Shown here piece by piece: positions 33,904 through 41,920 of a DNA stretch of 51,301 nt. The notes under the pieces are model-generated. The model saw only the letters and a list, made by a program, of their open reading frames with translations. It had not been told where the DNA came from and searched no databases. The position numbers and the translations under genes are program-made. This DNA is from Ruminococcus flavefaciens (lineage in GTDB: Bacteria; Bacillota; Clostridia; Oscillospirales; Ruminococcaceae): the NCBI GenBank assembly GCA_002309635.1, contig DBXO01000035.1:1-51301 (forward strand), written 5' to 3'. Each line of letters begins with the position of its first letter. Position 1 is the stretch's first letter.

Positions 33904-35289
33904 ATGCCGAATATGTCAGCTGCAAGAAACGAGATGCCTGTACAGGCTCCCGACGTAAGAAACAAGAACTTCAGCGAGGTAGCTCTCGGCTATACCGAAG
34001 AACAGGCTATAGACGAAGCTAAACGCTGTCTCAACTGCAAGAACAAGCCCTGCTCGACAGGCTGTCCGGTACAGATAGATATCCCTGCATTTATTGCTCA
34101 GGTAGCAGAGGGCAATTTCGCAGAGGCTTACAGAATAATCACAAAGTCCAGCTCTCTCCCCGCTGTATGCGGCAGAGTATGTCCACAGGAGACACAGTGT
34201 GAGAGCAAGTGCGTAAGAGGCATCAAGGGTGAGCCGGTTGCTATCGGAAGATTAGAGCGCTTCGTTGCCGACTGGCATAACGCTCAGCCCGAGGCTGCTC
34301 CCGAAATACCTGCAAGGAACGGTCACAAGGCTGCTGTTATCGGCTCCGGCCCCTCGGGTCTCGCATGCGCAGGCGACCTTGCAAAGAAGGGCTACGACGT
34401 TACTATATTCGAGGCTCTCCACGTTGCGGGAGGAGTTCTCTCATACGGTATCCCCGAGTTCAGACTTCCCAAATCGATCGTTCAGAAGGAAATAGGCGGC
34501 CTTAAGGCTCTCGGCGTTAAGGTGGAGACCAACACCGTTGTGGGCAAGACCATTTCCGTTGACGAGCTCATGAAGGAAGAAGGCTTCGAGACCGTATTCA
34601 TCGGCTCGGGCGCAGGTCTTCCCAGATTTATGAATATCCCCGGCGAGAACCTCAACGGCGTTTACTCCGCTAACGAGTTCCTCACACGTATCAACCTCAT
34701 GAAAGCCTACAAGGAGGGCAGTGCTACTCCCATCAAGGCAGGCAGCAAGGCTGTTATCGTAGGCGGCGGAAACGTTGCCATGGACGCCGCACGCTGTGCC
34801 AAGAGACTGGGCGCCGAGGTATACATCGTTTACAGACGTACAGAGGCTGAGCTTCCCGCAAGAGCAGAGGAGGTCGAGCACGCCAAGGAAGAGGGCATAA
34901 TCTTCAAATTCCTCACAAATCCTGTTGAGATACAGGCTACAGAGGACGGCTGGGTAAAGAGCGTTCACTGCCAGCAGATGGAGCTCTCAGAGCCCGACGC
35001 TTCGGGCAGAGCAAAACCTGTTCCGATCGAGGGCGCTTTCATCGATATCGAGGCTGACTGCGTTATCATGTCTATCGGTACCTCTCCAAATCCCCTTATC
35101 AAGTCCACAACAGAGGGGCTCGATACTCAGAAGTGGGGCGGAATCATCGCCGACGAGGACGGTCTTACCTCAAAGGAGGGCGTTTACGCAGGCGGCGACG
35201 CCGTAACAGGCGCTGCGACAGTTATCCTCGCTATGGGCGCAGGCAAGAAGGCTGCCGCTGCTATGGACGAATACATGCAGAAAAAGTAA
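33904..35289 (+). CDS. nfnB: NADH-dependent reduced ferredoxin:NADP+ oxidoreductase, subunit B (GltD-like)
   Basis: 461 aa. The N-terminal four-cysteine clusters (CLNCKNKPCSTGCPV and CGRVCPQETQCESKC) bind two [4Fe-4S] centres. The FAD site is GSGPSGLACAGDLAKKGY (~148), the NADPH site is VGGGNVAMDAARCAKRLGA (~285), and the C-terminal GGDAVTGAATVILAMGAGK closes FAD. No large glutamate synthase subunit is nearby, which supports Nfn rather than GltD. AAGGAGG is upstream, overlapping the end of nfnA. Confidence 0.91.
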   Translation: MPNMSAARNEMPVQAPDVRNKNFSEVALGYTEEQAIDEAKRCLNCKNKPCSTGCPVQIDIPAFIAQVAEGNFAEAYRIITKSSSLPAVCGRVCPQETQCESKCVRGIKGEPVAIGRLERFVADWHNAQPEAAPEIPARNGHKAAVIGSGPSGLACAGDLAKKGYDVTIFEALHVAGGVLSYGIPEFRLPKSIVQKEIGGLKALGVKVETNTVVGKTISVDELMKEEGFETVFIGSGAGLPRFMNIPGENLNGVYSANEFLTRINLMKAYKEGSATPIKAGSKAVIVGGGNVAMDAARCAKRLGAEVYIVYRRTEAELPARAEEVEHAKEEGIIFKFLTNPVEIQATEDGWVKSVHCQQMELSEPDASGRAKPVPIEGAFIDIEADCVIMSIGTSPNPLIKSTTEGLDTQKWGGIIADEDGLTSKEGVYAGGDAVTGAATVILAMGAGKKAAAAMDEYMQKK

Positions 35290-35311
35290 GCTCCGCCAAC
35301 AGGTATACGCC

Positions 35312-35932
35312 ATGGATAAAAACATTACCTCTCAGACGCTTGCGCGGCTGCCTGTGTACTTCAATTACCTCAGGTCGCTCCCCGAGGAACGCAAAAGGGG
35401 CAATATCTCAGCTACGGCTATTGCCGAAGCCCTGGGGCTCAACGATGTGCAGGTGCGTAAGGACCTTGCCTCCGTAAGCAAGGGCGGCAGACCCAAGGTG
35501 GGATATGTCACCTCAGAGCTCATGAGCGATATAGGCAGGTTCCTCGGCTTTGAGAACCGCGACGGCGTAGTTGTCGCAGGTATGGGCAACTTCGGCAGGG
35601 CTATGCTGGAGTATAACGGCTTTGAGGCTTACGGCTTCGATATAGTCTGCGGTTTTGACTGCAACAGGGAGCGGGTCGGCAGCACTATCAACGGAAAGCC
35701 CGTCCGCCATATCGACGAGCTGGAAAGCTTCTGCAAAAGCAGCGATATACGTATCGGTATCATTACCGTTCCTGAAGCTGCTGCACAGGAGGTCTGCGAC
35801 AGAATGGCAAAGGCAGGGATAAAATTTATCCTCAACTTTGCTGCAGTACACCTCAACGCTCCAAAAGGCGTTGCGGTGCATAACGAGAATATATCTCTCA
35901 CTCTTGCTATGCTGGCAAGGTGCAGCGGATAA
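35312..35932 (+). CDS. rex: redox-sensing transcriptional repressor Rex
   Basis: 206 aa. An N-terminal winged helix (LARLPVYFNYL through LGLNDVQVRKDLA) is followed by an NAD(H)-binding Rossmann domain with GMGNFGRAM (~residue 90) and a C-terminal swapped helix. Rex binds 18-bp operators when NADH/NAD+ is low and releases them when NADH rises. Its position 22 bp after nfnB puts the sensor in the same transcript as an enzyme that changes the NADH and NADPH pools. The ribosome site is weak. Confidence 0.95.
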   Translation: MDKNITSQTLARLPVYFNYLRSLPEERKRGNISATAIAEALGLNDVQVRKDLASVSKGGRPKVGYVTSELMSDIGRFLGFENRDGVVVAGMGNFGRAMLEYNGFEAYGFDIVCGFDCNRERVGSTINGKPVRHIDELESFCKSSDIRIGIITVPEAAAQEVCDRMAKAGIKFILNFAAVHLNAPKGVAVHNENISLTLAMLARCSG

Positions 35933-35934
35933 AG

Positions 35935-35961
35935 AAAAGGGACTGCTTTGCAGTCCCTTTT
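35935..35961. terminator. bidirectional terminator after rex
   Basis: AAAAGGGACTGC (35935-35946) and GCAGTCCCTTTT (35950-35961) with loop TTT, lying between rex and the converging lectin gene. Confidence 0.88.
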
Positions 35962-35979
35962 GATTTGTGAGATGAAAGA

Positions 35980-36684
35980 TCATACTATTCTGTCTATAGT
36001 GTCTATTCTGCTATCCCAGACTTTGCACCATTCTCTATGTATTACATTTTTTCCTCTTTTTACTTCATAATGACCCCAAATTATTAAATCTCCATTTTCG
36101 TTCAGCTCATACTTGCTTTCATAAACATTTATGCTGTATCCTGAATTTCTGACTTCCGCTTTTTTAGAATAATTTTTTAAAGCAGCGGATTTATACTTAT
36201 AAGTTTTAGGTGCATTAGAATACGAATTGGTATGCCACAGCGGTAAATCAGTATTATTTTTTAAATATGCAACTAAGTTACCATCAGCCTGTAAATAGAT
36301 ATTATACTTCATGGTATTGCTCGTACTCTTAATATATACACCTTTGTTAGGGTATATACTGTAAACATCATACGGTGAATAAAAATCAACTTTATCACCG
36401 TTATTAATTGTTTTATAATGCTTGGGCGGACATGATACAACGAGATTGCGGCAATAGAGATCACCATTTGAATCTGCAACAAGTTCCCATATATCATTCT
36501 TTATAATCGAAGATGTGCCGGAAATCGCAATGTTCTTATATGATTTTACATAAATGGTCTTGCTTGATGCTGCATCTGCAACGATAGCGTTATTGTTGAA
36601 TGCGGGTATGCTTGTGAGACCTGTTGCGGGTGCTGCTGCAATAACTGCTGCAAGTAATGCACCGATGAGTTTTACCTTTTTCAT
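35980..36684 (-). CDS. secreted protein with bulb-type (B-)lectin domain
   Basis: 234 aa. A lysine-rich start and hydrophobic segment give a signal peptide, with cleavage likely near ADA-AS (about residue 39). The segment LQADGNLVAY (131-140) contains an exact QxDxNxVxY mannose-binding motif of B-lectins. Two degenerate copies (around NGDLYCRN and NENGDLIIW) suggest a beta-prism fold. In plants and bacteria such domains bind mannose; in LlpA-type proteins they act as bacteriocins. This protein has a single clear site and a basic C-terminal part that is not recognised. Its coding sequence is much more AT-rich and Lys/Asn/Ser/Tyr-rich than its neighbours, consistent with transfer. Confidence 0.75.
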   Translation of the reverse strand: MKKVKLIGALLAAVIAAAPATGLTSIPAFNNNAIVADAASSKTIYVKSYKNIAISGTSSIIKNDIWELVADSNGDLYCRNLVVSCPPKHYKTINNGDKVDFYSPYDVYSIYPNKGVYIKSTSNTMKYNIYLQADGNLVAYLKNNTDLPLWHTNSYSNAPKTYKYKSAALKNYSKKAEVRNSGYSINVYESKYELNENGDLIIWGHYEVKRGKNVIHREWCKVWDSRIDTIDRIV

Positions 36685-36724
36685 TTTTTAATACTCCTTT
36701 AAATCAATATTGCTTTAATACTGT

Positions 36725-36798
36725 TTGTTTAGAAATGCCAATAGTAAACAATTCGTATCAAGTAAATATATTATATATTGTTTAACACGAAATGTCAA
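36725..36798 (-). promoter_or_regulatory. promoter of the lectin gene with TTGTTTA/TAAACAA repeats
   Basis: Minus strand: TTGACA (36798-36793), 17-bp spacer, TATAAT (36775-36770). TTGTTTA or its complement occurs three times (36725-36731, 36745-36751, 36778-36784), two of them flanking the -10 box, so a regulator may bind here. The rest of the 36685-36998 gap shows no gene; a terminator lies at its far end. Confidence 0.72.
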
Positions 36799-36963
36799 GT
36801 GTTTTTATGCAAAACAGCAATATGCGAACAATAGCCAGAATATCATTTATCAAATCATCCGTGCAAAATAACGATATACCACTATTTAAAGCCTCCCGCA
36901 CCTGTTCCGTTCAAAGAGCAATTTTTCTCTTGCATTAGTGGAAAGGAAGCGTGCATGCTCTTA

Positions 36964-36994
36964 CAAAAAAATCAGGGCGGGGAATTCCCCGCCC
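36964..36994 (-). terminator. terminator of the small lipoprotein gene
   Basis: GGGCGGGG (36975-36982) and CCCCGCCC (36987-36994) with loop AATT. In the minus direction a seven-T run follows. Confidence 0.9.
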
Positions 36995-36998
36995 ATGC

Positions 36999-37553
36999 TT
37001 ATTTTGTGGTAATCTGTACCCTTACTTCGCCGTTTGAGATATCATACTTCTGCTCTGTCTTGAAGCTTTCATTCAATACGAACGATATATCGTCCTCAAT
37101 GGGCTTGAACTCATCTACCTTTGTGAGATAGAACATATCGCCGCTGTAATTGTCAGCATTGCTCAGAATCAGTCTGTCTCCGTCCTTGGTAAGCGTCATG
37201 TCATAATCGTCTTCATTGTCGTCATCGTTCTCCGAATCAAGACCCGTATTCAGCATGAACTCAATGGACTTGGTACCCCTGCCTCTCCATTTGAGCCTTA
37301 CAGGCTTTTTGTCTTTTTTTAAGGCTTCAACAAAGAAAGAGTTGAACCTGCCCTTGTTGTCCTTGCCGATCTCTATCTGAAATAGAGAATATGCGGGAGC
37401 ACCTCCATAGCTGTCGCTTTTTTCTCCGCCTATGGACAACTCCTCGCACTGCCATTTTCCAACAAAATCGGAGTATTTCGAGTTCTTTCCGCAGCCTGTT
37501 GCGACAGTAAGAGCGCTGAGAAGCACAGTGGATAAACAAATGATTTTTTTCAT
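36999..37553 (-). CDS. putative lipoprotein (paralogue of the gene at 45516)
   Basis: 184 aa. The start is placed at the ATG with AGGAGGG upstream; an upstream in-frame extension is ignored. Lipobox ATGC at about residue 21. The mature part opens with FVGKWQCEE, then GEKSD, then SLFQIEI, and ends with an Asp-rich and a DxMTLTKDG-type strand. The same three blocks appear in order in the protein at 45516, so the two are paralogues. The GKW opening and repeated strands suggest a lipocalin-like beta barrel, but no function is known. Confidence 0.75.
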   Translation of the reverse strand: MKKIICLSTVLLSALTVATGCGKNSKYSDFVGKWQCEELSIGGEKSDSYGGAPAYSLFQIEIGKDNKGRFNSFFVEALKKDKKPVRLKWRGRGTKSIEFMLNTGLDSENDDDNEDDYDMTLTKDGDRLILSNADNYSGDMFYLTKVDEFKPIEDDISFVLNESFKTEQKYDISNGEVRVQITTK

Positions 37554-37630
37554 GGTATAAACCCTCCTATAAAATGTCAAAACGTTCATATAATCTTTAA
37601 TTAAGTTCATACGAACCTTTTGTATAAAGG

Positions 37631-37659
37631 ATTATATCATACGTGTTATAGCTTGTCAA
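37631..37659 (-). promoter_or_regulatory. promoter of the small lipoprotein gene
   Basis: Minus strand: TTGACA (37659-37654), 17-bp spacer, TATAAT (37636-37631), perfect consensus. Confidence 0.9.
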
Positions 37660-37905
37660 GTACTTTTTTTGAAAAATTGTCATACAATACTAACATGAAT
37701 GTATTATTGCTGTTTCTCGTAAAGCACTGGCACTGTTCCTCGTAGACATTTCAAATGGAGCATACAAAACAAGACACGGATACCGCAGACTGTCTCTGCA
37801 ATTTTGAATCGCGCAAACGGTGGCCGGACCAATTCTTCCGGGCTTCAACAGCCGTATTTTGCATATTTCCTAAAATTGTACTGGTCGTAAAAGAGATTTT
37901 CTATA

Positions 37906-37934
37906 TTGCAATTTGCAGTGAATTATGTTATTAT
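37906..37934 (+). promoter_or_regulatory. promoter of carB
   Basis: TTGCAA (37906-37911), 17-bp spacer, TATTAT (37929-37934). Nothing else is evident between here and the divergent lipoprotein promoter at 37631-37659. Confidence 0.65.
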
Positions 37935-37951
37935 ATAAGGTAAGAAGTTGC

Positions 37952-37999
37952 GCCATGACGATTCATGGCAAATATATCAACGTACATTTTCAGTGTACG
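37952..37999 (+). promoter_or_regulatory. two small hairpins in the carB leader
   Basis: GCCATGA/TCATGGC (37952-37969, loop CGAT) and CGTACA/TGTACG (37981-37999) lie between the promoter and the ribosome site. They could form an RNA control element, but neither carries a PyrR-type binding loop nor a T run. Confidence 0.45.
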
Positions 38000-38014
38000 G
38001 GTCAGGAGTATAAT

Positions 38015-41000
38015 ATGCCAAAAAGACAGGATATTAACAAGATCATGATAATCGGTTCGGGTCCTATCATCATCGGACAGGCCTGCGAGTTCGACTACTC
38101 GGGTACTCAGGCTTGTAAAGCTCTCAGGAAACTGGGCTATGAGATAGTTCTCGTAAACTCAAACCCCGCTACTATCATGACAGATCCCGATGTTGCTGAT
38201 ATTACTTACATCGAGCCCCTCAACCTCGAAAGACTTACCCAGATAATCGAAAAAGAACGTCCTGACGCTCTCCTCCCCAACCTCGGCGGTCAGTCGGGTC
38301 TTAACCTCTGCTCCGAGCTCGACAAGGCAGGCGTACTCAAACAGTACGGCGTTCAGGTAATAGGCGTTCAGGTAGACGCTATCGAGCGCGGCGAGGACCG
38401 TATCGAGTTCAAGAACGCTATGAAGGCTCTCGGTATCGGTATGCCTAAGAGCGAGGTCGCTTATTCTGTCGATGAGGCTGTTAAGATTGCTGAAAAGCTG
38501 AAATATCCTGTAGTTCTCCGTCCTGCCTACACAATGGGCGGCGCCGGCGGCGGTATGGTATACAATGTGGACGAATTAAAGGTAGTCTGTGCAAGAGGTC
38601 TTCAGGCTTCGCTCGTTGGTCAGGTGCTCGTTGAGGAGTGCATCTTCGGCTGGGAAGAGCTTGAGCTCGAAGTAGTACGTGACGCAGAAAACAACAAGAT
38701 CACTGTCTGCTTCATCGAGAACATCGACCCCATCGGCGTTCATACAGGCGATTCCTTCTGCTCCGCACCTATGCTCACTATCCCTGAGGACGTTCAGAAA
38801 GAGCTTCAGGAAATGTCATACAGAATTATCGAGTCCATCGAGGTTATCGGCGGCTGCAACTGCCAGTTCGCACGCGATCCTGAGACAGGTCGTATCGTTG
38901 TTATCGAAATAAACCCCAGAACCTCACGTTCCTCTGCTCTCGCTTCAAAGGCTACAGGTTTCCCCATCGCTCTCGTATCGGCTATGCTGGCCTGCGGTCT
39001 TACGCTTAAGGACATCGAGTGCGGCAAGTACGGTACTCTTGATAAGTATGTTCCCGACGGTGATTATATCGTTATCAAGTTCGCCCGCTGGGCATTTGAG
39101 AAATTCAAGGGCGCCGAGGACAAGCTCGGCACTCAGATGAGAGCTGTCGGCGAGGTAATGAGCATCGGCAAGACCTACAAGGAGGCTTTCCAGAAGGCTA
39201 TCCGCTCACTGGAGACAGGACGCTACGGTCTCGGCTTTGCAAAGAACTTCAACAAGATGACAAAGGAGGAGCTCCTTTCACAGCTCCGTTTCCCCACCAG
39301 CGAGAGACAGTTCGTAATGTATGAGGCTCTCCGCAAGGGCGCAACTGTTGACGAGCTCCATGAGCTCACAAAGATAAAGAAGTACTTCATCGAGCAGATG
39401 AAGGAACTCGTTGACGAGGAAGAAGCTCTCCTCGCAAACAAGGGCGCTGTTCCTGCCGAGAATGTACTCAGACAGGCTAAGCTTGACGGCTTCAGCGACC
39501 GCTATCTCAGCTCTCTCCTCGAAGTTACAGAGGAAGAGATAAGAAACGCACGTATCGGCTTCGGTATCAGGGAAGCCTGGGAGGGCGTTCACGTAAGCGG
39601 TACCAAGGACGCTGCTTACTACTACTCCACATATCACCTTGACGAGGACAAGAGCCCCGTAAGTACAGAAAAGCCCAAGATAATGATACTCGGCGGCGGT
39701 CCCAACAGAATAGGACAGGGTATCGAGTTCGACTACTGCTGCGTTCACGCTGCACTTGCTCTCAAGAAGCTGGGCTTCGAGTCAATTATCGTTAACTGCA
39801 ACCCCGAAACAGTCTCGACCGACTATGATACATCAGATAAGCTCTATTTCGAGCCCCTTACTCTTGAAGATGTACTCGCTATACACGAAAAGGAGAAGCC
39901 CGTGGGCGTTATCGCTCAGTTCGGCGGACAGACTCCTCTCAACCTTGCAAACGACCTTAAGAAATACGGCGTAAATATCCTCGGAACAACTCCCGAGACT
40001 ATCGACCTTGCAGAGGACAGAGACCATTTCCGTGCTATGATGGACAAGCTGGGTATCCCGATGCCTGAGGCAGGTATGGCTGTAAACGCAGACGAGGCTA
40101 TCGCTATTGCAAACAAGATAGGCTACCCCGTAATGGTACGTCCCTCATACGTTCTCGGCGGACGCGGCATGGAGGTTGTTCACGACGACGAGATGATGAG
40201 AGTTTACATGAACGCTGCCGTTGGTGTAACTCCCGACAGACCTATACTTATCGACCGTTTCCTCAATCACGCTACAGAGTGCGAGGCTGACGCTATTTCC
40301 GACGGCACACACTGCTTCGTTCCCTGCGTTATGGAGCATATCGAGCTGGCAGGCGTTCACTCCGGCGACTCAGCCTGCATACTTCCTTCCAAGAACCTGA
40401 CAGAAAAGCAGGTAGCTACTATCAAGGAGTACACAAAGAAGATCGCAGTAGAAATGAACGTATGCGGTCTTATGAACATGCAGTACGCTATCGAGGGCGA
40501 TACAGTATACGTGCTCGAGGCTAATCCCCGTGCTTCAAGAACAGTTCCGCTGGTATCGAAGGTATGCGATATCAACATGGTAAAGATAGCTACAGATATC
40601 ATCACATCATCAATAACAGGCAGACCCTCGCCCGTACCCGGACTCCGCGACAAGCAGATCGGTCACTACGGTGTCAAGGAAGCTGTATTCCCCTTCAATA
40701 TGTTCCAGGAGGTAGATCCTCTCCTCGGACCCGAAATGCGTTCAACCGGAGAAGTTCTCGGTATATCTCCTTCATTCGGCGAGGCTTACTACAAGGCTCA
40801 GGAGGCTACAAAGAACAAGCTTCCTCTCGAGGGAACAGTTCTCCTCAGCGTATGCGACAGAGACAAGCCCGAGCTTGTTGATATCGCCAGATCCTTCCAC
40901 GAGCTCGGTTTCCACATCATTGCTACTGGCAAGAGCTACGAGATGATAAAGGAGGCAGGTATTCCATGCGACAAGATCTTCAAGATCTACGAGGGACGTC

Positions 41001-41236
41001 CGAATATCGCTGACGAGATCGCAAACGGCGAGATACAGATGATAATCAATACTCCCGCAGGCAAGACCAGCGCTCACGATGACAGCTATATCCGTAAGGC
41101 CGCTATCAAGCACAGGGTTCCTTACATGACAACAATGGCTGCTGCAAAGGCAAGCGCAGAGGGTATCAAGGCAATCAAGCACAATACTCACCTCGGTGTC
41201 AAGTCATTACAGGCTCATCACGCTGATATCAAGTAA
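38015..41236 (+). CDS. carB: carbamoyl-phosphate synthase large subunit
   Basis: 1073 aa, full length. Makes carbamoyl phosphate from bicarbonate, ATP and glutamine-derived ammonia for pyrimidines and arginine. Two homologous halves each contain an ATP-grasp domain (first half starts IMIIGSGPIIIGQACEFDYSG; second IMILGGGPNRIGQGIEFDY). The C-terminal MGS-like allosteric domain (~935-1060) includes GTVLLSVCDRDK. CAGGAG precedes the ATG at 38015; the upstream extension is leader sequence. The small subunit gene carA is not adjacent. Confidence 0.97.
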   Translation: MPKRQDINKIMIIGSGPIIIGQACEFDYSGTQACKALRKLGYEIVLVNSNPATIMTDPDVADITYIEPLNLERLTQIIEKERPDALLPNLGGQSGLNLCSELDKAGVLKQYGVQVIGVQVDAIERGEDRIEFKNAMKALGIGMPKSEVAYSVDEAVKIAEKLKYPVVLRPAYTMGGAGGGMVYNVDELKVVCARGLQASLVGQVLVEECIFGWEELELEVVRDAENNKITVCFIENIDPIGVHTGDSFCSAPMLTIPEDVQKELQEMSYRIIESIEVIGGCNCQFARDPETGRIVVIEINPRTSRSSALASKATGFPIALVSAMLACGLTLKDIECGKYGTLDKYVPDGDYIVIKFARWAFEKFKGAEDKLGTQMRAVGEVMSIGKTYKEAFQKAIRSLETGRYGLGFAKNFNKMTKEELLSQLRFPTSERQFVMYEALRKGATVDELHELTKIKKYFIEQMKELVDEEEALLANKGAVPAENVLRQAKLDGFSDRYLSSLLEVTEEEIRNARIGFGIREAWEGVHVSGTKDAAYYYSTYHLDEDKSPVSTEKPKIMILGGGPNRIGQGIEFDYCCVHAALALKKLGFESIIVNCNPETVSTDYDTSDKLYFEPLTLEDVLAIHEKEKPVGVIAQFGGQTPLNLANDLKKYGVNILGTTPETIDLAEDRDHFRAMMDKLGIPMPEAGMAVNADEAIAIANKIGYPVMVRPSYVLGGRGMEVVHDDEMMRVYMNAAVGVTPDRPILIDRFLNHATECEADAISDGTHCFVPCVMEHIELAGVHSGDSACILPSKNLTEKQVATIKEYTKKIAVEMNVCGLMNMQYAIEGDTVYVLEANPRASRTVPLVSKVCDINMVKIATDIITSSITGRPSPVPGLRDKQIGHYGVKEAVFPFNMFQEVDPLLGPEMRSTGEVLGISPSFGEAYYKAQEATKNKLPLEGTVLLSVCDRDKPELVDIARSFHELGFHIIATGKSYEMIKEAGIPCDKIFKIYEGRPNIADEIANGEIQMIINTPAGKTSAHDDSYIRKAAIKHRVPYMTTMAAAKASAEGIKAIKHNTHLGVKSLQAHHADIK

Positions 41237-41262
41237 TAAATGAGCAGAAACCGGCAAATAAT

Positions 41263-41290
41263 AAAGGGCGCACGATGTGCGCCCTTTCAT
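41263..41290 (+). terminator. terminator of carB
   Basis: AAAGGGCGCAC (41263-41273) and GTGCGCCCTTT (41277-41287), loop GAT. Confidence 0.9.
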
Positions 41291-41420
41291 TCAGCCAATA
41301 AACTCTGTTTCTTATAAACACAAAACGAGTGACAAATGGCATCTGTTAAAACTCCCTGTAATATGATAAATCATATCCCAACGAGTACGATAACAGCTCC
41401 CAAGAACAATGCAAATATAC

Positions 41421-41456
41421 AAAAAAGCCATAAAGGACCGGTCCTTTATGGCTTTT
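41421..41456 (-). terminator. terminator of mscL
   Basis: AAAAGCCATAAAGGACC and its exact complement (41423-41456) form a 34-bp perfect palindrome. A T run follows in the minus direction. Confidence 0.88.
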
Positions 41457-41460
41457 CGTA

Positions 41461-41880
41461 TTACTTCTTGTTCTGCTCCTTGAGGAGGTCTCTGATCTCT
41501 GTGAGAAGCACCTCTTCCTTCGGAGGCTCGGCAGGCTTTTCCTCTTCCTTCTTCTTGCCCATGCTCATTGCCTTGTTTATAGCCTTGAGCATGCAGAAAA
41601 GAATGATTGCGATAATGAGGAAATTAAGTACTGCTGAAAGGAATGCGCCGTAGTTGAAGTCAACGCCTCTGATGGTGAACTTGCCGCCAACGAGCTGCAT
41701 TACGCCGTTTTCATCCTTCTGCACGCCTCCTGTGATAACAGCGATAAGAGGGGTGATGAAGTTCTCGGTAAGTGCGCTTACGATACTTCCGAATGCAGCA
41801 CCGATGATAACACCGATAGCCATGTCCATTACGTTGCCTTTGAGTGCGAATTCTTTGAATTCCTTCAAAAACTTCTTCAT
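41461..41880 (-). CDS. mscL: large-conductance mechanosensitive channel
   Basis: 139 aa. Homopentameric channel that opens under osmotic downshock. TM1 contains GNVMDMAIGVIIGAAFGSIVSAL (residues 15-38), TM2 is at about 76-97, and a charged helix rich in Lys and Glu closes the C terminus. Length is standard. A GAGATG ribosome site lies upstream of the ATG. Confidence 0.96.
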   Translation of the reverse strand: MKKFLKEFKEFALKGNVMDMAIGVIIGAAFGSIVSALTENFITPLIAVITGGVQKDENGVMQLVGGKFTIRGVDFNYGAFLSAVLNFLIIAIILFCMLKAINKAMSMGKKKEEEKPAEPPKEEVLLTEIRDLLKEQNKK

Positions 41881-41920
41881 TTTTTACAACATCTCCTTGA
41901 TAAGATATAAAATAGATTTA

